The notes under the pieces: model-generated | What the model saw: the letters and a program-made list of their open reading frames with translations, nothing else | Databases searched by the model: none | Told to the model about the DNA's origin: nothing | In this document: positions 23,824-32,377 of the stretch, piece by piece | Layout of the letters: every line of letters starts with the position of its first letter | Position numbering within the stretch: the first letter of the stretch is position 1 | Program-made: the position numbers and the translations under genes | NCBI RefSeq assembly: GCF_030250645.1 | Contig: NZ_JASSVS010000013.1 | Location: 36,881 to 100,880, forward strand | Length of the DNA: 64,000 nucleotides | Origin: Marinobacter azerbaijanicus | GTDB lineage: Bacteria; Pseudomonadota; Gammaproteobacteria; Pseudomonadales; Oleiphilaceae | Direction of reading: 5' to 3'

Positions 23824-25941
23824 ATGCCCCAGGCAACCGGACTGCAGTTCACGGCCACCCTTGGCCAACTTCCCAGAGACCTGTTCACGGTCGTCCGCTT
23901 TGAACTGACCGAAACCCTCTCACAGCTCTGCCACTGCAAACTTGAACTGGCCAGTACCTCACCGAATATTGCCGCTGAAGACGTGCTGGAACAGCCGGTG
24001 GACCTGGTGGTCTGGCAGGACGGTAGGCCTCTTCGTCGCTTCCATGGCGTAGCCAACGAATTCGCCCGCGGCGACACCGGCCACCGTCGCACCCGCTATG
24101 AAGTCATCGTCCAGCCCCCGCTGTGGCGCCTGGGCCTGATGCACAACAGCCGCATCTTCCAGACCCAGAGCACCGACGCCATCGTGCGCACCCTGCTGGA
24201 AGAGCGGGGTATTCTCAACACCGTGTTTGATCTCAAACGCACCCCCGAGGAACGGGAATACTGCGTCCAGCACCGGGAAAGCGACCTGGCCTTTATCGAA
24301 CGGCTGTCGGCCGAGGAAGGCTGGCACTACCGCTACAGTCATGGCGATCTGGAAGGTAATGACCAGCCCGCCCTGATCATCGCCGACCACCACGGCGACG
24401 CCCCCCGGCTCGACCCGGTGGAATACAACGGCAAGGCTGGCGGCAGCACCCGCCAGAGCGCCATCTTCCAGTTCAGCTACCAGGAACGGGTCAGGGCCGC
24501 CTCCGTGGCCATGAAGGACTACACCTTCAAGAACCCCGCTTACGCCCTGATGCACGAACAACAGGCCGACAAACTCGACGCTCAACGGGAAGACTACCAG
24601 CACTACGACTACCCCGGCCGCTTCAAGGCCGACGCCAGCGGCCAACCCTTCACCGAAAGCCGCCTGGACGCCCTGCGAAACGACGCAACAACGGCCAACG
24701 GCCAGAGCAACCGCCCCGACTTCACTGTGGGGGCCAAAGTCGAACTCACGGAACACGACAACCCGACCCTGAACCGGGAATGGCTGTTCACCAGCATCAC
24801 CCACACCGGCGAACAGCCCCAGGCCCTGGAAGAAGAGGGTAGTAGCGGCGCCACCACCTACCACAACGCCTTCAATGCCATCCCCGCGGACCGCACCTGG
24901 CGACCACAGATCAATCATCGCCCATTGATGGACGGCCCCCAGATCGCCATCGTCACCGGTCCGGAAGGGGAAGAGATTCACTGCGACGAATACGGAAGAG
25001 TCAAAGTCCGATTCCCGTGGGACCGCTACAGTAAAAACGACGAACACAGCAGCGCCTGGCTGAGAGTCAGCCAGGGATGGGCCGGCGGCCAGTATGGGTT
25101 CATGGCACTTCCAAGAATCGGCCATGAGGTTATCGTCAGCTTCCTGGACGGCGACCCGGACCAGCCGATCATTACCGGAAGAACCTACCACGCCACCAAC
25201 ACACCGCCCTATGCGCTGCCGGAACACAAAACCAGAACCACCCTCAAAACCCAGACCCACAAGGGCGAGGGCAGTAACGAACTGAGGTTTGAAGACGAGG
25301 CCGACAAAGAGCAGATCTACGTCCACGCCCAGAAAGACCTGGACCTGTTGACCGAAAACAACCGCACAGAAGTCATCAAGGGTGACAGCCACCGAGCGGT
25401 GGAGAACAACCAGTTCAATCACATCAAGGGCAACGATCACTGCACCGTGGGTGGCGAGAAACGCGAATCCATAAACGGCGACGCCAGCCTCACCGTCAAC
25501 GGCAGCCACCACAGCAAACAGGGCAAGAGCCAGCTTGTCGAAGCTGGCAGCGAAATCCACCACAAGGCCGGCATGAAAATCGTCATCGAAGCGGGTGCGG
25601 AGGTGACTCTGAAGGCTGGCGGTAGTTTTGTGAAGGTGGACCCCAGTGGTGTGACCGTGTCCGGGCCAATGGTGAAGATGAATTCAGGTGGTGGGCCCGG
25701 GAGTGGGAGCGCGGTCTCGGAGCAGGTGCCGGAGTTGCCTGCTGCGATCAAGGAGCAAGCAAATTATTCCGGGAGCACGGTGTTGGCTGAAGCAGGCCAG
25801 CGACAAAGCGCACAGAGCGATGTGCACGAAGTAACGGATTACACCACATTACTCAAAGAATCTGCCAATCAGGGAGCATCAGTCGTTTCCGACTGTGAAT
25901 ATGATGAGAATGGACGCTGCAGGGTACATCAGCACGCTTGA
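23824..25941 (+). CDS. vgrG: Type VI secretion spike protein VgrG (TssI)
   Basis: This 705-residue protein forms the puncturing tip of the type VI secretion needle. The gp27-like part includes LSQLCHCKLELAS, YCVQHRESDLAFIERLSAEE and GWHYRY; the gp5 OB-fold at about residues 370-470 has HCDEYGRVKVRFPWDR, WLRVSQGWAGGQYG, LPRIGHEVIVSFLDGDPDQP and TGRTYHA; then follow the beta-helix repeats ending TLKAGGSFVKVDPSGVTVSG. About 70 further residues after GGGPGSGSAV form a low-complexity tail that may dock the adaptor or cargo. No TssA-M genes are in the window, so this is an orphan vgrG island. It overlaps the adaptor gene by 47 bases. Confidence 0.96.
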   Translation: MPQATGLQFTATLGQLPRDLFTVVRFELTETLSQLCHCKLELASTSPNIAAEDVLEQPVDLVVWQDGRPLRRFHGVANEFARGDTGHRRTRYEVIVQPPLWRLGLMHNSRIFQTQSTDAIVRTLLEERGILNTVFDLKRTPEEREYCVQHRESDLAFIERLSAEEGWHYRYSHGDLEGNDQPALIIADHHGDAPRLDPVEYNGKAGGSTRQSAIFQFSYQERVRAASVAMKDYTFKNPAYALMHEQQADKLDAQREDYQHYDYPGRFKADASGQPFTESRLDALRNDATTANGQSNRPDFTVGAKVELTEHDNPTLNREWLFTSITHTGEQPQALEEEGSSGATTYHNAFNAIPADRTWRPQINHRPLMDGPQIAIVTGPEGEEIHCDEYGRVKVRFPWDRYSKNDEHSSAWLRVSQGWAGGQYGFMALPRIGHEVIVSFLDGDPDQPIITGRTYHATNTPPYALPEHKTRTTLKTQTHKGEGSNELRFEDEADKEQIYVHAQKDLDLLTENNRTEVIKGDSHRAVENNQFNHIKGNDHCTVGGEKRESINGDASLTVNGSHHSKQGKSQLVEAGSEIHHKAGMKIVIEAGAEVTLKAGGSFVKVDPSGVTVSGPMVKMNSGGGPGSGSAVSEQVPELPAAIKEQANYSGSTVLAEAGQRQSAQSDVHEVTDYTTLLKESANQGASVVSDCEYDENGRCRVHQHA

Positions 25942-26770
25942 TGGGCTACGAATACTGAATCAGGAACCTTTACGCACGAATTATGCTGTCATTGATCTGG
26001 CGGTTGATGACAGGTTTCTGCAGTATCTGTACGAATCAGATAAGCAAGGTAATATCCACTGGAAAAGCCTGTTGGAAGAGACTCGCTGGCAGTCTGCCTG
26101 GCATGCAGGGCCGGTGCTTCTGGAGTTTGAAGAGGATCCGGGCTTCGGGGAAAGTCTCCGACATCGGCTCTCCAATTTCCCGCTCGGTGTTCTGATCGAA
26201 ACTGCAGAAAGCTTCTCTCACGTTTTTCAGTGGGCGCAAGGGTGGCTGATGGCGCTGGCGGATTCTGATGAACGTCTTTTCCGATTCTACGATCCCAGAT
26301 CGTTCCGGCCACTGCTGGCCATTCTTAGTGAAGCATCCCGAGACATTGTGGGTTCCGGAACAGCTGTATATTGGAGCCATCGTGGCGAATGGCTGGCTTG
26401 GGTGGGCGCTGATGCGAATGAGTCAGAGAGTTTGCCGGAGAGGATACGGTTGTCCCCGGCTGAGCTTTTAGAACTCCCCAATTATCGTATGGCGGATCGG
26501 GCTATTGATTATGCCCGCATTTACCGCAATCACATCCCCGCTAACTTTGATTCCGGAGAATGGGTGATGGAGCAGCTGCTGGATGCATCTCGTCTTGGCT
26601 TTCTTTCTGCTTCCCAGCAGGAACGTTGGCTGCGTTTGAGACTCCGCAAGGAAGCTCCGTTACTAACCAGCCCAGTGTATAAGGACATTATGAAAACGCT
26701 GGGTATGACTCCGGTAGAGCGTTTGAACGCTATGGAAAGCATTATGGAGCCCGCGAATGCCAAAGTATAA
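25895..26770 (+). CDS. DUF4123 type VI effector adaptor
   Basis: This 291-residue protein fits the DUF4123 adaptor/chaperone family that loads effectors on VgrG: YAVIDLAVDDRFLQYLYES near the start, HAGPVLLEFEED, LFRFYDPRSFRPLLAIL, a W-rich stretch (YWSHRGEWLAWVG) and a C-terminal helical part. The GTG at 25895 lies within vgrG; ATG codons at 25901, 25904 and 25910 are equally possible starts. It overlaps the next gene by 14 bases. Its position between vgrG and the 908-residue protein marks the latter as cargo. Confidence 0.85.
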   Translation: MNMMRMDAAGYISTLDGLRILNQEPLRTNYAVIDLAVDDRFLQYLYESDKQGNIHWKSLLEETRWQSAWHAGPVLLEFEEDPGFGESLRHRLSNFPLGVLIETAESFSHVFQWAQGWLMALADSDERLFRFYDPRSFRPLLAILSEASRDIVGSGTAVYWSHRGEWLAWVGADANESESLPERIRLSPAELLELPNYRMADRAIDYARIYRNHIPANFDSGEWVMEQLLDASRLGFLSASQQERWLRLRLRKEAPLLTSPVYKDIMKTLGMTPVERLNAMESIMEPANAKV

Positions 26771-29483
26771 GGTCAAAACAGGCGACACTCTGTCAGCCAT
26801 TGCTTCCCATTATAAAGTGTCGCCGGATGAGATACAGGCGGACAATCCAATTATTAAAGACGCAAACCATATAGAGGAAGGTTGGAATCTGACAGTACCG
26901 GACAACACGGAGAGGCAGGATTCTTTTCCGAACGCGCAGTCAGCTAATGACGAGACCAGAGACGATGTTGAATGTTCTGAGTGCTCGGTTGAGTGTGAGG
27001 CACTCGTCCATATTACGGGTGAGGAGGACATTGTTTATGCCCTGACTTGCACCCAGGTAAAAGAGTTACGCAAGGAAATCGATACACTCAATGAGCCACT
27101 GATTGACCTTAAAGAAGCAGAAAAAGCGGGGCCGGAAGATATACCCGCTGCCCGGGAAAAGGCTTGGAGCAGGCTGAAAGAGTTGGATGCACTCCCGAGA
27201 CCTGAGCAAACCTCTACAGCAGAAGAGTTGCTCAGGGAATATGAGGTCCAATGGCAAAGAGAGCGGGCTCGGCTAGAACATCAACGCCGTCGCGAGAAAC
27301 GGATCGAATATGAAATCAGCCAGATTCGTAACCAGATTCTGTTCCCCGCAAGCCAGCGCGAACTGACCGATCCAAAGGATAAATTGTCGGTAAAAGTGTT
27401 CGCGGCGCTATGCCTGGAATTGGAAACAACGCTCCCCAGGATTAGAAGTAAGCTCGAGGCATATGAGGAGACGAGCTCTTCCAGCAAGAAAGATCTCAAC
27501 GCCATGGAAAAGCGGCTCAAATTTCTTCGGGCTGCTCTTGAGGCGGAAATTCGATGCAGGATTGCCGAGGACTCCGGGAATTCCGGTAATCCTGAAACCC
27601 GTCAGCTTCGACATGAAGCCGATGAACTGAAAGAACATACTCTATGGCCCAATTATATAGCCGAAAGTGATGTCCAGGCTCTGGTAAGAAAACAGAAGCG
27701 GCTCAATCAGTTGGATAGCGATGATCGGTTGATGCCATATATGGATTATGTTGACGACTTTCTTGGTTCAACTACGGTGGTCTGGGTATGGAAACTGTTC
27801 AATCATGAGGAGGTTCAGGCTCATAATCAGCTCCAGCGGGAGCGCCGTGAGCTATTCATTGATATTGAAAAGTCTCTCAGCCACCTGGTTGAAACCAGCC
27901 CCGCGTCTCCTGTCGATGTTCTTGCCAAACCGAGTCTGGATTCAATGAAATCCCGCCCACTGGTGGAGCTGAAACACACTGGCGGTGCCGGTTATCGTTA
28001 CGCACGGCAGGACGTGCTCAATCAGTTACGCGGAAACTGGAAACCGCTCAAAGCTGCTGATGTTCGCAAAGTGATGAACTCGGAAAATTTTGAACGGGCC
28101 TGGGGCGAAGCTACGGATTCGCTGAGGAATAATCGCTCTCTCAAGGTTAAGTTCTCTGAATGGAAGAGCAAAGAAGACAACTTTTTTAACCAGTTGGAGA
28201 TTGAGCTTTTAAAAGAGGAGGTTGCAACGGAGGATGGCCGTTTTGCAGCCAGTGCTGAAGCCCAGATGTTCCGATTTGCTGCGCAATGCGGGCTTGAAGC
28301 CAATTATGATCCGAAGAAGGAGGAAGCGTATATCGGCGGGCAAATGCAGGGCGCATACAGCTTGCTTCAGGGTGAGGCAACTTTCGCCGCCCGGTTGCCC
28401 GATGAAACCGGTGCGAAGGTCATTCTCGAATACGAGGATCACGAGGGGAAACAGATCGAGCTGCATTGCGGCTATTTCAGGGCCGACGCAGAATACAGAA
28501 TTCAAGGCTTTGCTGGTGCCTGTCTGTCTCTGGCTGCACAGGCCAAAGTTTCCACTGCCCCAGGCGAAGTCGGCATTTCTGGTGAAACCAGTGGCGAGGT
28601 TTTTGCTGGCGCCTCCCTTAGTAACGAAGCGAGTTTTGGGATCAAGTGGAAGTCAGCTTACCAGGAGGTGAATGACCCCAGTTCGTCCGAGCAAGACCAA
28701 CAACGCAAGATCAGGGCAGACAAAGTCAATGAGGGGCAAGACGAGACTGATGCCGACTACAGAATGCTGGCGGAGATAAAGCCTGAACTTGCGGTTTCAT
28801 CAGGATTTGGATTTGGGTTTGACTACAAAATCGGATTTGATGAAGGCAAGATTATTGCCCGTTTCAAGGGTAGTCTTGTGCTCGGGCCCGGCGGAAGAGG
28901 GGGTATCGCTGGGGAGCTCAATGCTGGCCAGATCTGGGAACTGGTGAAGTTCATCAGATGGTCGCTGGAAAAAAGCGATTTTCGGTTTCTGGATTGGATC
29001 GACCGGGGTGCATTTGAACATATTTCACTGCTCCTCAAGCTTCATGCCAGTAGTGACTTGGATATGGATCGACTGGCAAAGCAATTTGCGGAGGATCTTT
29101 CCAACACTTGGGATTTCTTGACTGAATCTAATGAGGGTCTAAAGAAAATTGCAGGATCGGTAATTGAACATACTGCTTTGCACGAATTAACACCTGGCGC
29201 TAAGGCCGATCTCTTGGCTGAGCTCGTCAAGGATACTGGTGGCATCGTGAGCTTTGAGGACCCTTATCGTGAAATCTGTGATGAGGGCGCAATGAGAATT
29301 CTGGAAACAATAAAACGTCCCAGAGAATTCGTTGAGGTGCTCAAGCGAATGGGAGGTGACGGCCAGAAAGGTTCTTTTGCCGATATGAGGCGGAACTATT
29401 CAACGCTTCTCCCCAGGCGCCTCTTTAATTCAAAGCAAGTCGATCGAGCCGAAGCTTGGCTGTCTGGAATCTATTCCAGGTAA
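26757..29483 (+). CDS. Candidate type VI effector with N-terminal LysM domain
   Basis: I do not recognise a toxin domain in this 908-residue protein. Residues about 3-48 are a LysM domain (YKVKTGDTLSAIASHYKVS), followed by a Cys cluster (ECSECSVECE) and a long charged helical region (about 90-330) that looks coiled coil. Residues about 490-730 are rich in Gly and alternating small residues (GYFRADAEYRIQGFAGACLS, SGFGFGFDYKIGF, GPGGRGGIAGELNAG). The last 100 residues include SFEDPYREICDEGAMRILET and VEVLKRMGGDGQKGSFADMR. No signal peptide and no clear membrane helix is seen. Its place after vgrG and DUF4123 and before a lipoprotein gene makes a type VI cargo with periplasmic target likely; that is inference. 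Confidence 0.7.
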   Translation: MPKYKVKTGDTLSAIASHYKVSPDEIQADNPIIKDANHIEEGWNLTVPDNTERQDSFPNAQSANDETRDDVECSECSVECEALVHITGEEDIVYALTCTQVKELRKEIDTLNEPLIDLKEAEKAGPEDIPAAREKAWSRLKELDALPRPEQTSTAEELLREYEVQWQRERARLEHQRRREKRIEYEISQIRNQILFPASQRELTDPKDKLSVKVFAALCLELETTLPRIRSKLEAYEETSSSSKKDLNAMEKRLKFLRAALEAEIRCRIAEDSGNSGNPETRQLRHEADELKEHTLWPNYIAESDVQALVRKQKRLNQLDSDDRLMPYMDYVDDFLGSTTVVWVWKLFNHEEVQAHNQLQRERRELFIDIEKSLSHLVETSPASPVDVLAKPSLDSMKSRPLVELKHTGGAGYRYARQDVLNQLRGNWKPLKAADVRKVMNSENFERAWGEATDSLRNNRSLKVKFSEWKSKEDNFFNQLEIELLKEEVATEDGRFAASAEAQMFRFAAQCGLEANYDPKKEEAYIGGQMQGAYSLLQGEATFAARLPDETGAKVILEYEDHEGKQIELHCGYFRADAEYRIQGFAGACLSLAAQAKVSTAPGEVGISGETSGEVFAGASLSNEASFGIKWKSAYQEVNDPSSSEQDQQRKIRADKVNEGQDETDADYRMLAEIKPELAVSSGFGFGFDYKIGFDEGKIIARFKGSLVLGPGGRGGIAGELNAGQIWELVKFIRWSLEKSDFRFLDWIDRGAFEHISLLLKLHASSDLDMDRLAKQFAEDLSNTWDFLTESNEGLKKIAGSVIEHTALHELTPGAKADLLAELVKDTGGIVSFEDPYREICDEGAMRILETIKRPREFVEVLKRMGGDGQKGSFADMRRNYSTLLPRRLFNSKQVDRAEAWLSGIYSR

Positions 29484-29502
29484 AGCTAAACTCGATGCTT
29501 AT

Positions 29503-29801
29503 ATCAAATTTCGGAAAGGATGCTGATTGTCGATGCGAGCCTTATTACTCTGCAAAGCACCCCTCTTTTTGCTTGTGGCAACGGTCACCTCTGGCTGCAA
29601 CATCTATTACGAATCAAAAGCCGAAGACATGGTTGAGCGGCAGATGCGGGCGATGGTGCATGTCGAAGGTGGTGAGTTCATGATGGGGAACCCGGGCGGG
29701 TGGAGTGTACGCAGCGATACTATCCCGGTTCATCGTGTGGTTCTGGATGATTTTTATATTCAGAAGTATGAAATTACTCAAGGGGATTTTGAGTTGTTTA
29801 T
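29503..29801 (+). repeat. Inverted duplicate, left copy
   Basis: About 299 bases, from ATCAAATTTCGGAAAGGATG upstream of the SUMF1 lipoprotein gene through codon 90, are nearly identical to the reverse strand of 31330-31628. Only scattered substitutions are seen. Confidence 0.9.
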
Positions 29802-30406
29802 TGCGCACACAGGATATAGGCCTTCGGACAATCGCTACGGAAAAATGCGCGAAAACCTTCCCGAGCGTTTTGCAGACGAATTGCCTGCAGTTGCTTCATG
29901 GCGAGATGCTAATGCCTTCTGTCAATGGTTAGGTGAGCAAACCGGTTTAACTATCGGGCTTCCCTCAGAGGCCCAGTGGGAGTTCGCAGCGCGCGCCCGC
30001 GGGAAGATGATTCAATATGCAACCTCTACCGGACAAGCCATTCCGGATGAAACCATTGCTGCGGGCCCAACACACTATAATACTCAGGATGGCCGCCCCC
30101 CCCAAAGATCTGCTGCCGTCAAAACCAGGGGCATTCCCACCTAATCTTATAGGCCTCCATGATATGTCTGGGAATGTCATGGAATGGGTTAGAGACAACT
30201 ACTCAGAAGACTATTACCAGAATTCCGATGTAAACAACCCCACTGGCCCTGTAGACGGGCAGAAAGATATTTTCGAAGGACAACCTTATCGAGTCCTTCG
30301 CGGAGGGCACTTCAAGGAATTCAGAGGAAATACGACCGTGACTCGCAAAAAAGGATCTGAGCTCCTTGCTTCAGAGACGAGAGGCTTCAGGTGCGCCAGA
30401 AGCTAA
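29533..30406 (+). pseudogene. SUMF1-fold lipoprotein, frameshifted at C8
   Basis: The protein begins with a lipoprotein signal, MRALLLCKAPLFLLVATVTS with Cys at the lipobox GC, then the formylglycine-generating-enzyme (SUMF1) fold: VEGGEFMMGNPGG, FYIQKYEITQGDFELF, AFCQWLGEQTG, LPSEAQWEFAARARG. The frame breaks at eight C (30096-30103); the reading frame before it stops at 30144. The matching downstream part, PPNLIGLHDMSGNVMEWVRD to TRGFRCARS, lies in another frame and ends at 30406. Removing one C restores a full protein equal in layout to the intact copy at 30720-31598. It could be decayed, phase-variable, or a sequencing error. Position directly after the candidate effector suggests an immunity or activator role. 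Confidence 0.8.
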
Positions 30407-30698
30407 ATCCAGATTTAACGAGGCGGGCCTCACTAGAATATAGGTCAGATAACCAATTCTCGGCTTTCCGGGCATGTTCTAATCGGAAAAGGCGCTGCAC
30501 AAACACCTTGGAATAGTTGTTCTTGAGGTCTGAATACCCTCCTTTGTGGCCAGCGTTACCCATGCGCTTTAAAACCTCAACAAGCTCGCGATGGGTAACA
30601 ATGGACTCTATAATTTTTATCGCCGCGTGATCCGCTGACTCTCGATATGGGTCTTCTAAACTCAAAGTTGCTTGGCCATCTTTCATCAGCCTTCCCAA
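30387..30698 (-). pseudogene. Orphan 3' fragment of a second LysM-type effector gene
   Basis: The 103-residue frame aligns with the last 95 residues of the 908-residue protein: SLEDPYRESADHAAIKIIES against SFEDPYREICDEGAMRILET, then VEVLKRMGNAGHKGGYSDLK, VQRLFRL and AENWLSDLYS. It is in the same frame as the SUMF1 lipoprotein just upstream, separated by its TAA and seven codons, and homology seems to start right after that stop. The only starts are TTG 30698 and ATG 30686, without a good ribosome site. It overlaps the end of the frameshifted lipoprotein by 20 bases. It is best read as a remnant of effector replacement. Confidence 0.75.
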
Positions 30699-30719
30699 AT
30701 GAGATTCAGGCCAAGGAGC

Positions 30720-31598
30720 TTAATCAGCTTCTTGCGCTGCACAACGAAACCCAACGATATAGGACGAGTATGCCTGAGAGCCGCCCTGACGAGTCACCGT
30801 TGTATTTCCCGCAAATTCAGTATAATACCCGCCCCTGAAAACTCGTGCCTCGTGTCCCTCTTTCAGCCCTTCTCGTCCGCTCTCGGGCCCTTTAGGATTT
30901 TGCACTGGCGACTTTTCATAGTAGTCCTCTCTATAAAAGTCGTTAACCCATTCTGCCACATTACCAGACATGTCATGCAATCCGAGAGGGTTGGGAGGAA
31001 ACGAGCCGGGCTTTAACGGAAGCATGTCGCCCTGAGGCTCGTATTCCTGGGTATAGGGTGAGGGGCCTGCAGCAAGAGTTTCATCGGGAATAGCTTCGCC
31101 ATTGTGGGTCGCGTATCGAAGCATCTTGCCGCGAGCTCGTGCGGCATATTCCCACTGTGCCTCAGTTGGTAGCGTAATTATTTTGCCAGTTTGCTTTCCA
31201 AGCCACTGGCAAAAGGCAGTGGCATCTTTCCAGGATGCTACTGCAGGTAATTCACTTGCGTATCGATCCGGGTTTTCATCGCGTTTTGCTTCATAACGGT
31301 CGTGAGAGGATTCGTAATTTGTCACAGCCATAAACAACTCAAAATCCCCCTGAGTAACTTCATACTTCTGAATATAAAAATCATCCAGAACCACACGATG
31401 AACCGGGATGGTATCGCTGCGTACACTCCACCCGCCCGGATTCCCCATCATGAACTCACCACCTTCGACATGCACCATCGCCTGCATGTGACGTTCAACC
31501 ATGTCTTCGGCTTTGGATTCGTAGTAGATGTTGCAGCCAGAGGTGACAGTTGCCACAAGCAAAAAGAGGGGTGCTTTGCAGAGTAATAAGGCTCGCAT
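30720..31598 (-). CDS. SUMF1-fold (formylglycine-generating enzyme-like) lipoprotein
   Basis: The intact 292-residue copy starts at ATG 31598 (an in-frame TTG lies at 31604). It has a lipoprotein signal with SGC at the cleavage site, so it should sit in the periplasm on a membrane. The FGE-sulfatase domain shows VEGGEFMMGNPGG, YIQKYEVTQGDFELF, AFCQWLGKQTG, LPTEAQWEYAARARG, GLHDMSGNVAEWVNDFYRED, VFRGGYYTEFAGNTTVTRQG and FRCA. The paired active-site cysteines of true FGE are not evident, so a structural or binding role is more likely. Known type VI proteins with this fold include TagR. Here, next to an effector and effector fragment, immunity is the best guess. Confidence 0.8.
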   Translation of the reverse strand: MRALLLCKAPLFLLVATVTSGCNIYYESKAEDMVERHMQAMVHVEGGEFMMGNPGGWSVRSDTIPVHRVVLDDFYIQKYEVTQGDFELFMAVTNYESSHDRYEAKRDENPDRYASELPAVASWKDATAFCQWLGKQTGKIITLPTEAQWEYAARARGKMLRYATHNGEAIPDETLAAGPSPYTQEYEPQGDMLPLKPGSFPPNPLGLHDMSGNVAEWVNDFYREDYYEKSPVQNPKGPESGREGLKEGHEARVFRGGYYTEFAGNTTVTRQGGSQAYSSYIVGFRCAAQEAD

Positions 31599-31628
31599 CG
31601 ACAATCGGCATCCTTTCCGAAATTTGAT
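31330..31628 (-). repeat. Inverted duplicate, right copy
   Basis: This is the reverse-strand partner of 29503-29801. Similarity drops sharply after codon 90, where the two lipoproteins diverge (IAHTGYRPSDN versus AVTNYESSHD), and returns in the C-terminal third at protein level. Confidence 0.9.
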
Positions 31629-32016
31629 AAGGATCGCTAGTTTACTGAACCTGTTTTTAAGTAGCCACAGCCAGCGATCCGTGATGTGGCAGATTTCATC
31701 AGATTGAGCTATCCGATTTGCTTTTCGTTACAACTGGGAAGCTGCACTGTTAGCACTGGGTTACCCCTGATCAGATGATCGATGTATAATGTGAGTCGTG
31801 ACGACAGCCTGTCGTCGGAACCCAAGGACTGGGCAAGCACTACCAAAGGAATTGGTATGGATTACCTCGATACCCTCGATCCTCCCCGTTTTTTGGTTGC
31901 TCGCTTGCATAAAAACCTTTCTTGGGGTTGCCGCGCCGTATTTGAAGACTTTTTTCACGGGCGCTAATAAGCTTTTAAAAATAGCTTTCAATGAAAACAT
32001 TCAAGGAGGAATGCAA
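31605..32016. other. Gene-free interval before the TM2 gene
   Basis: No supported gene lies in these 412 bases. They hold the end of the inverted duplicate (to 31628), an 8 bp inverted repeat GGATCGCT/AGCGATCC (31631 and 31673), a perfect TATAAT at 31785-31790 without a good -35, and a GACGACA/TGTCGTC hairpin right after it. An open frame from 31798 runs in phase into the TM2 gene but lacks a start signal. Confidence 0.6.
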
Positions 32017-32319
32017 ATGAACCAACCTGAAAAACGCAAAAACCGACTTCTCGCCCTGTTTCTCAGCGGATTCTTTGGGCTTCTCGGCGTAGATCGCTTT
32101 TACCTCGGCAAATGGAAAACGGGCCTGCTCAAGGCAGCGACGCTGGGTGGGGTAGGTATCTGGTGGTTCCTGGATAGCGTTCTGTTGGGCACGGATGCTT
32201 TCCTTCATACATTTGGCCGCGACACCGGGTTTGTGAAGGATTCCCGGGGGCAGGACCTTAACTATGGCCTTTCGTTCTGGCGGATCAAGAACGGGCAGAT
32301 TGTCAGGGACTGGTTCTGA
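32017..32319 (+). CDS. TM2 domain membrane protein
   Basis: From ATG 32017 (AAGGAGGA at 32003-32010 decides this start) the protein has 100 residues. It shows the TM2 pattern: RLLALFLSGFFGLLGVDRFY, LGKWKTGLLKAATLGGVGIW and WFLDSVLLG, that is two membrane helices joined by a short DRFYLG turn. The C-terminal part is polar. Function of bacterial TM2 proteins is unknown. It is followed 58 bases later by a DUF3592 gene on the same strand, likely cotranscribed. It lies at the right edge of the type VI island. Confidence 0.8.
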   Translation: MNQPEKRKNRLLALFLSGFFGLLGVDRFYLGKWKTGLLKAATLGGVGIWWFLDSVLLGTDAFLHTFGRDTGFVKDSRGQDLNYGLSFWRIKNGQIVRDWF

Positions 32320-32377
32320 GTTAACAGGCTGGGCAACAGGAATGGATTTTTATTCGGGATGAATCAAGGGAACTGAT

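Noticed and set aside
23959..25563. 534-codon open frame on the minus strand inside vgrG
   Set aside because: It is the shadow of a GC-rich codon-biased gene; its translation is low-complexity and rich in Val, Gly and His, while vgrG on the other strand has full family motifs.
31798..32016. N-terminal extension of the TM2 protein by 73 residues
   Set aside because: It is in frame and partly hydrophobic, but a strong AAGGAGGA before ATG 32017 sets the start, and TM2 proteins do not carry such an extension.
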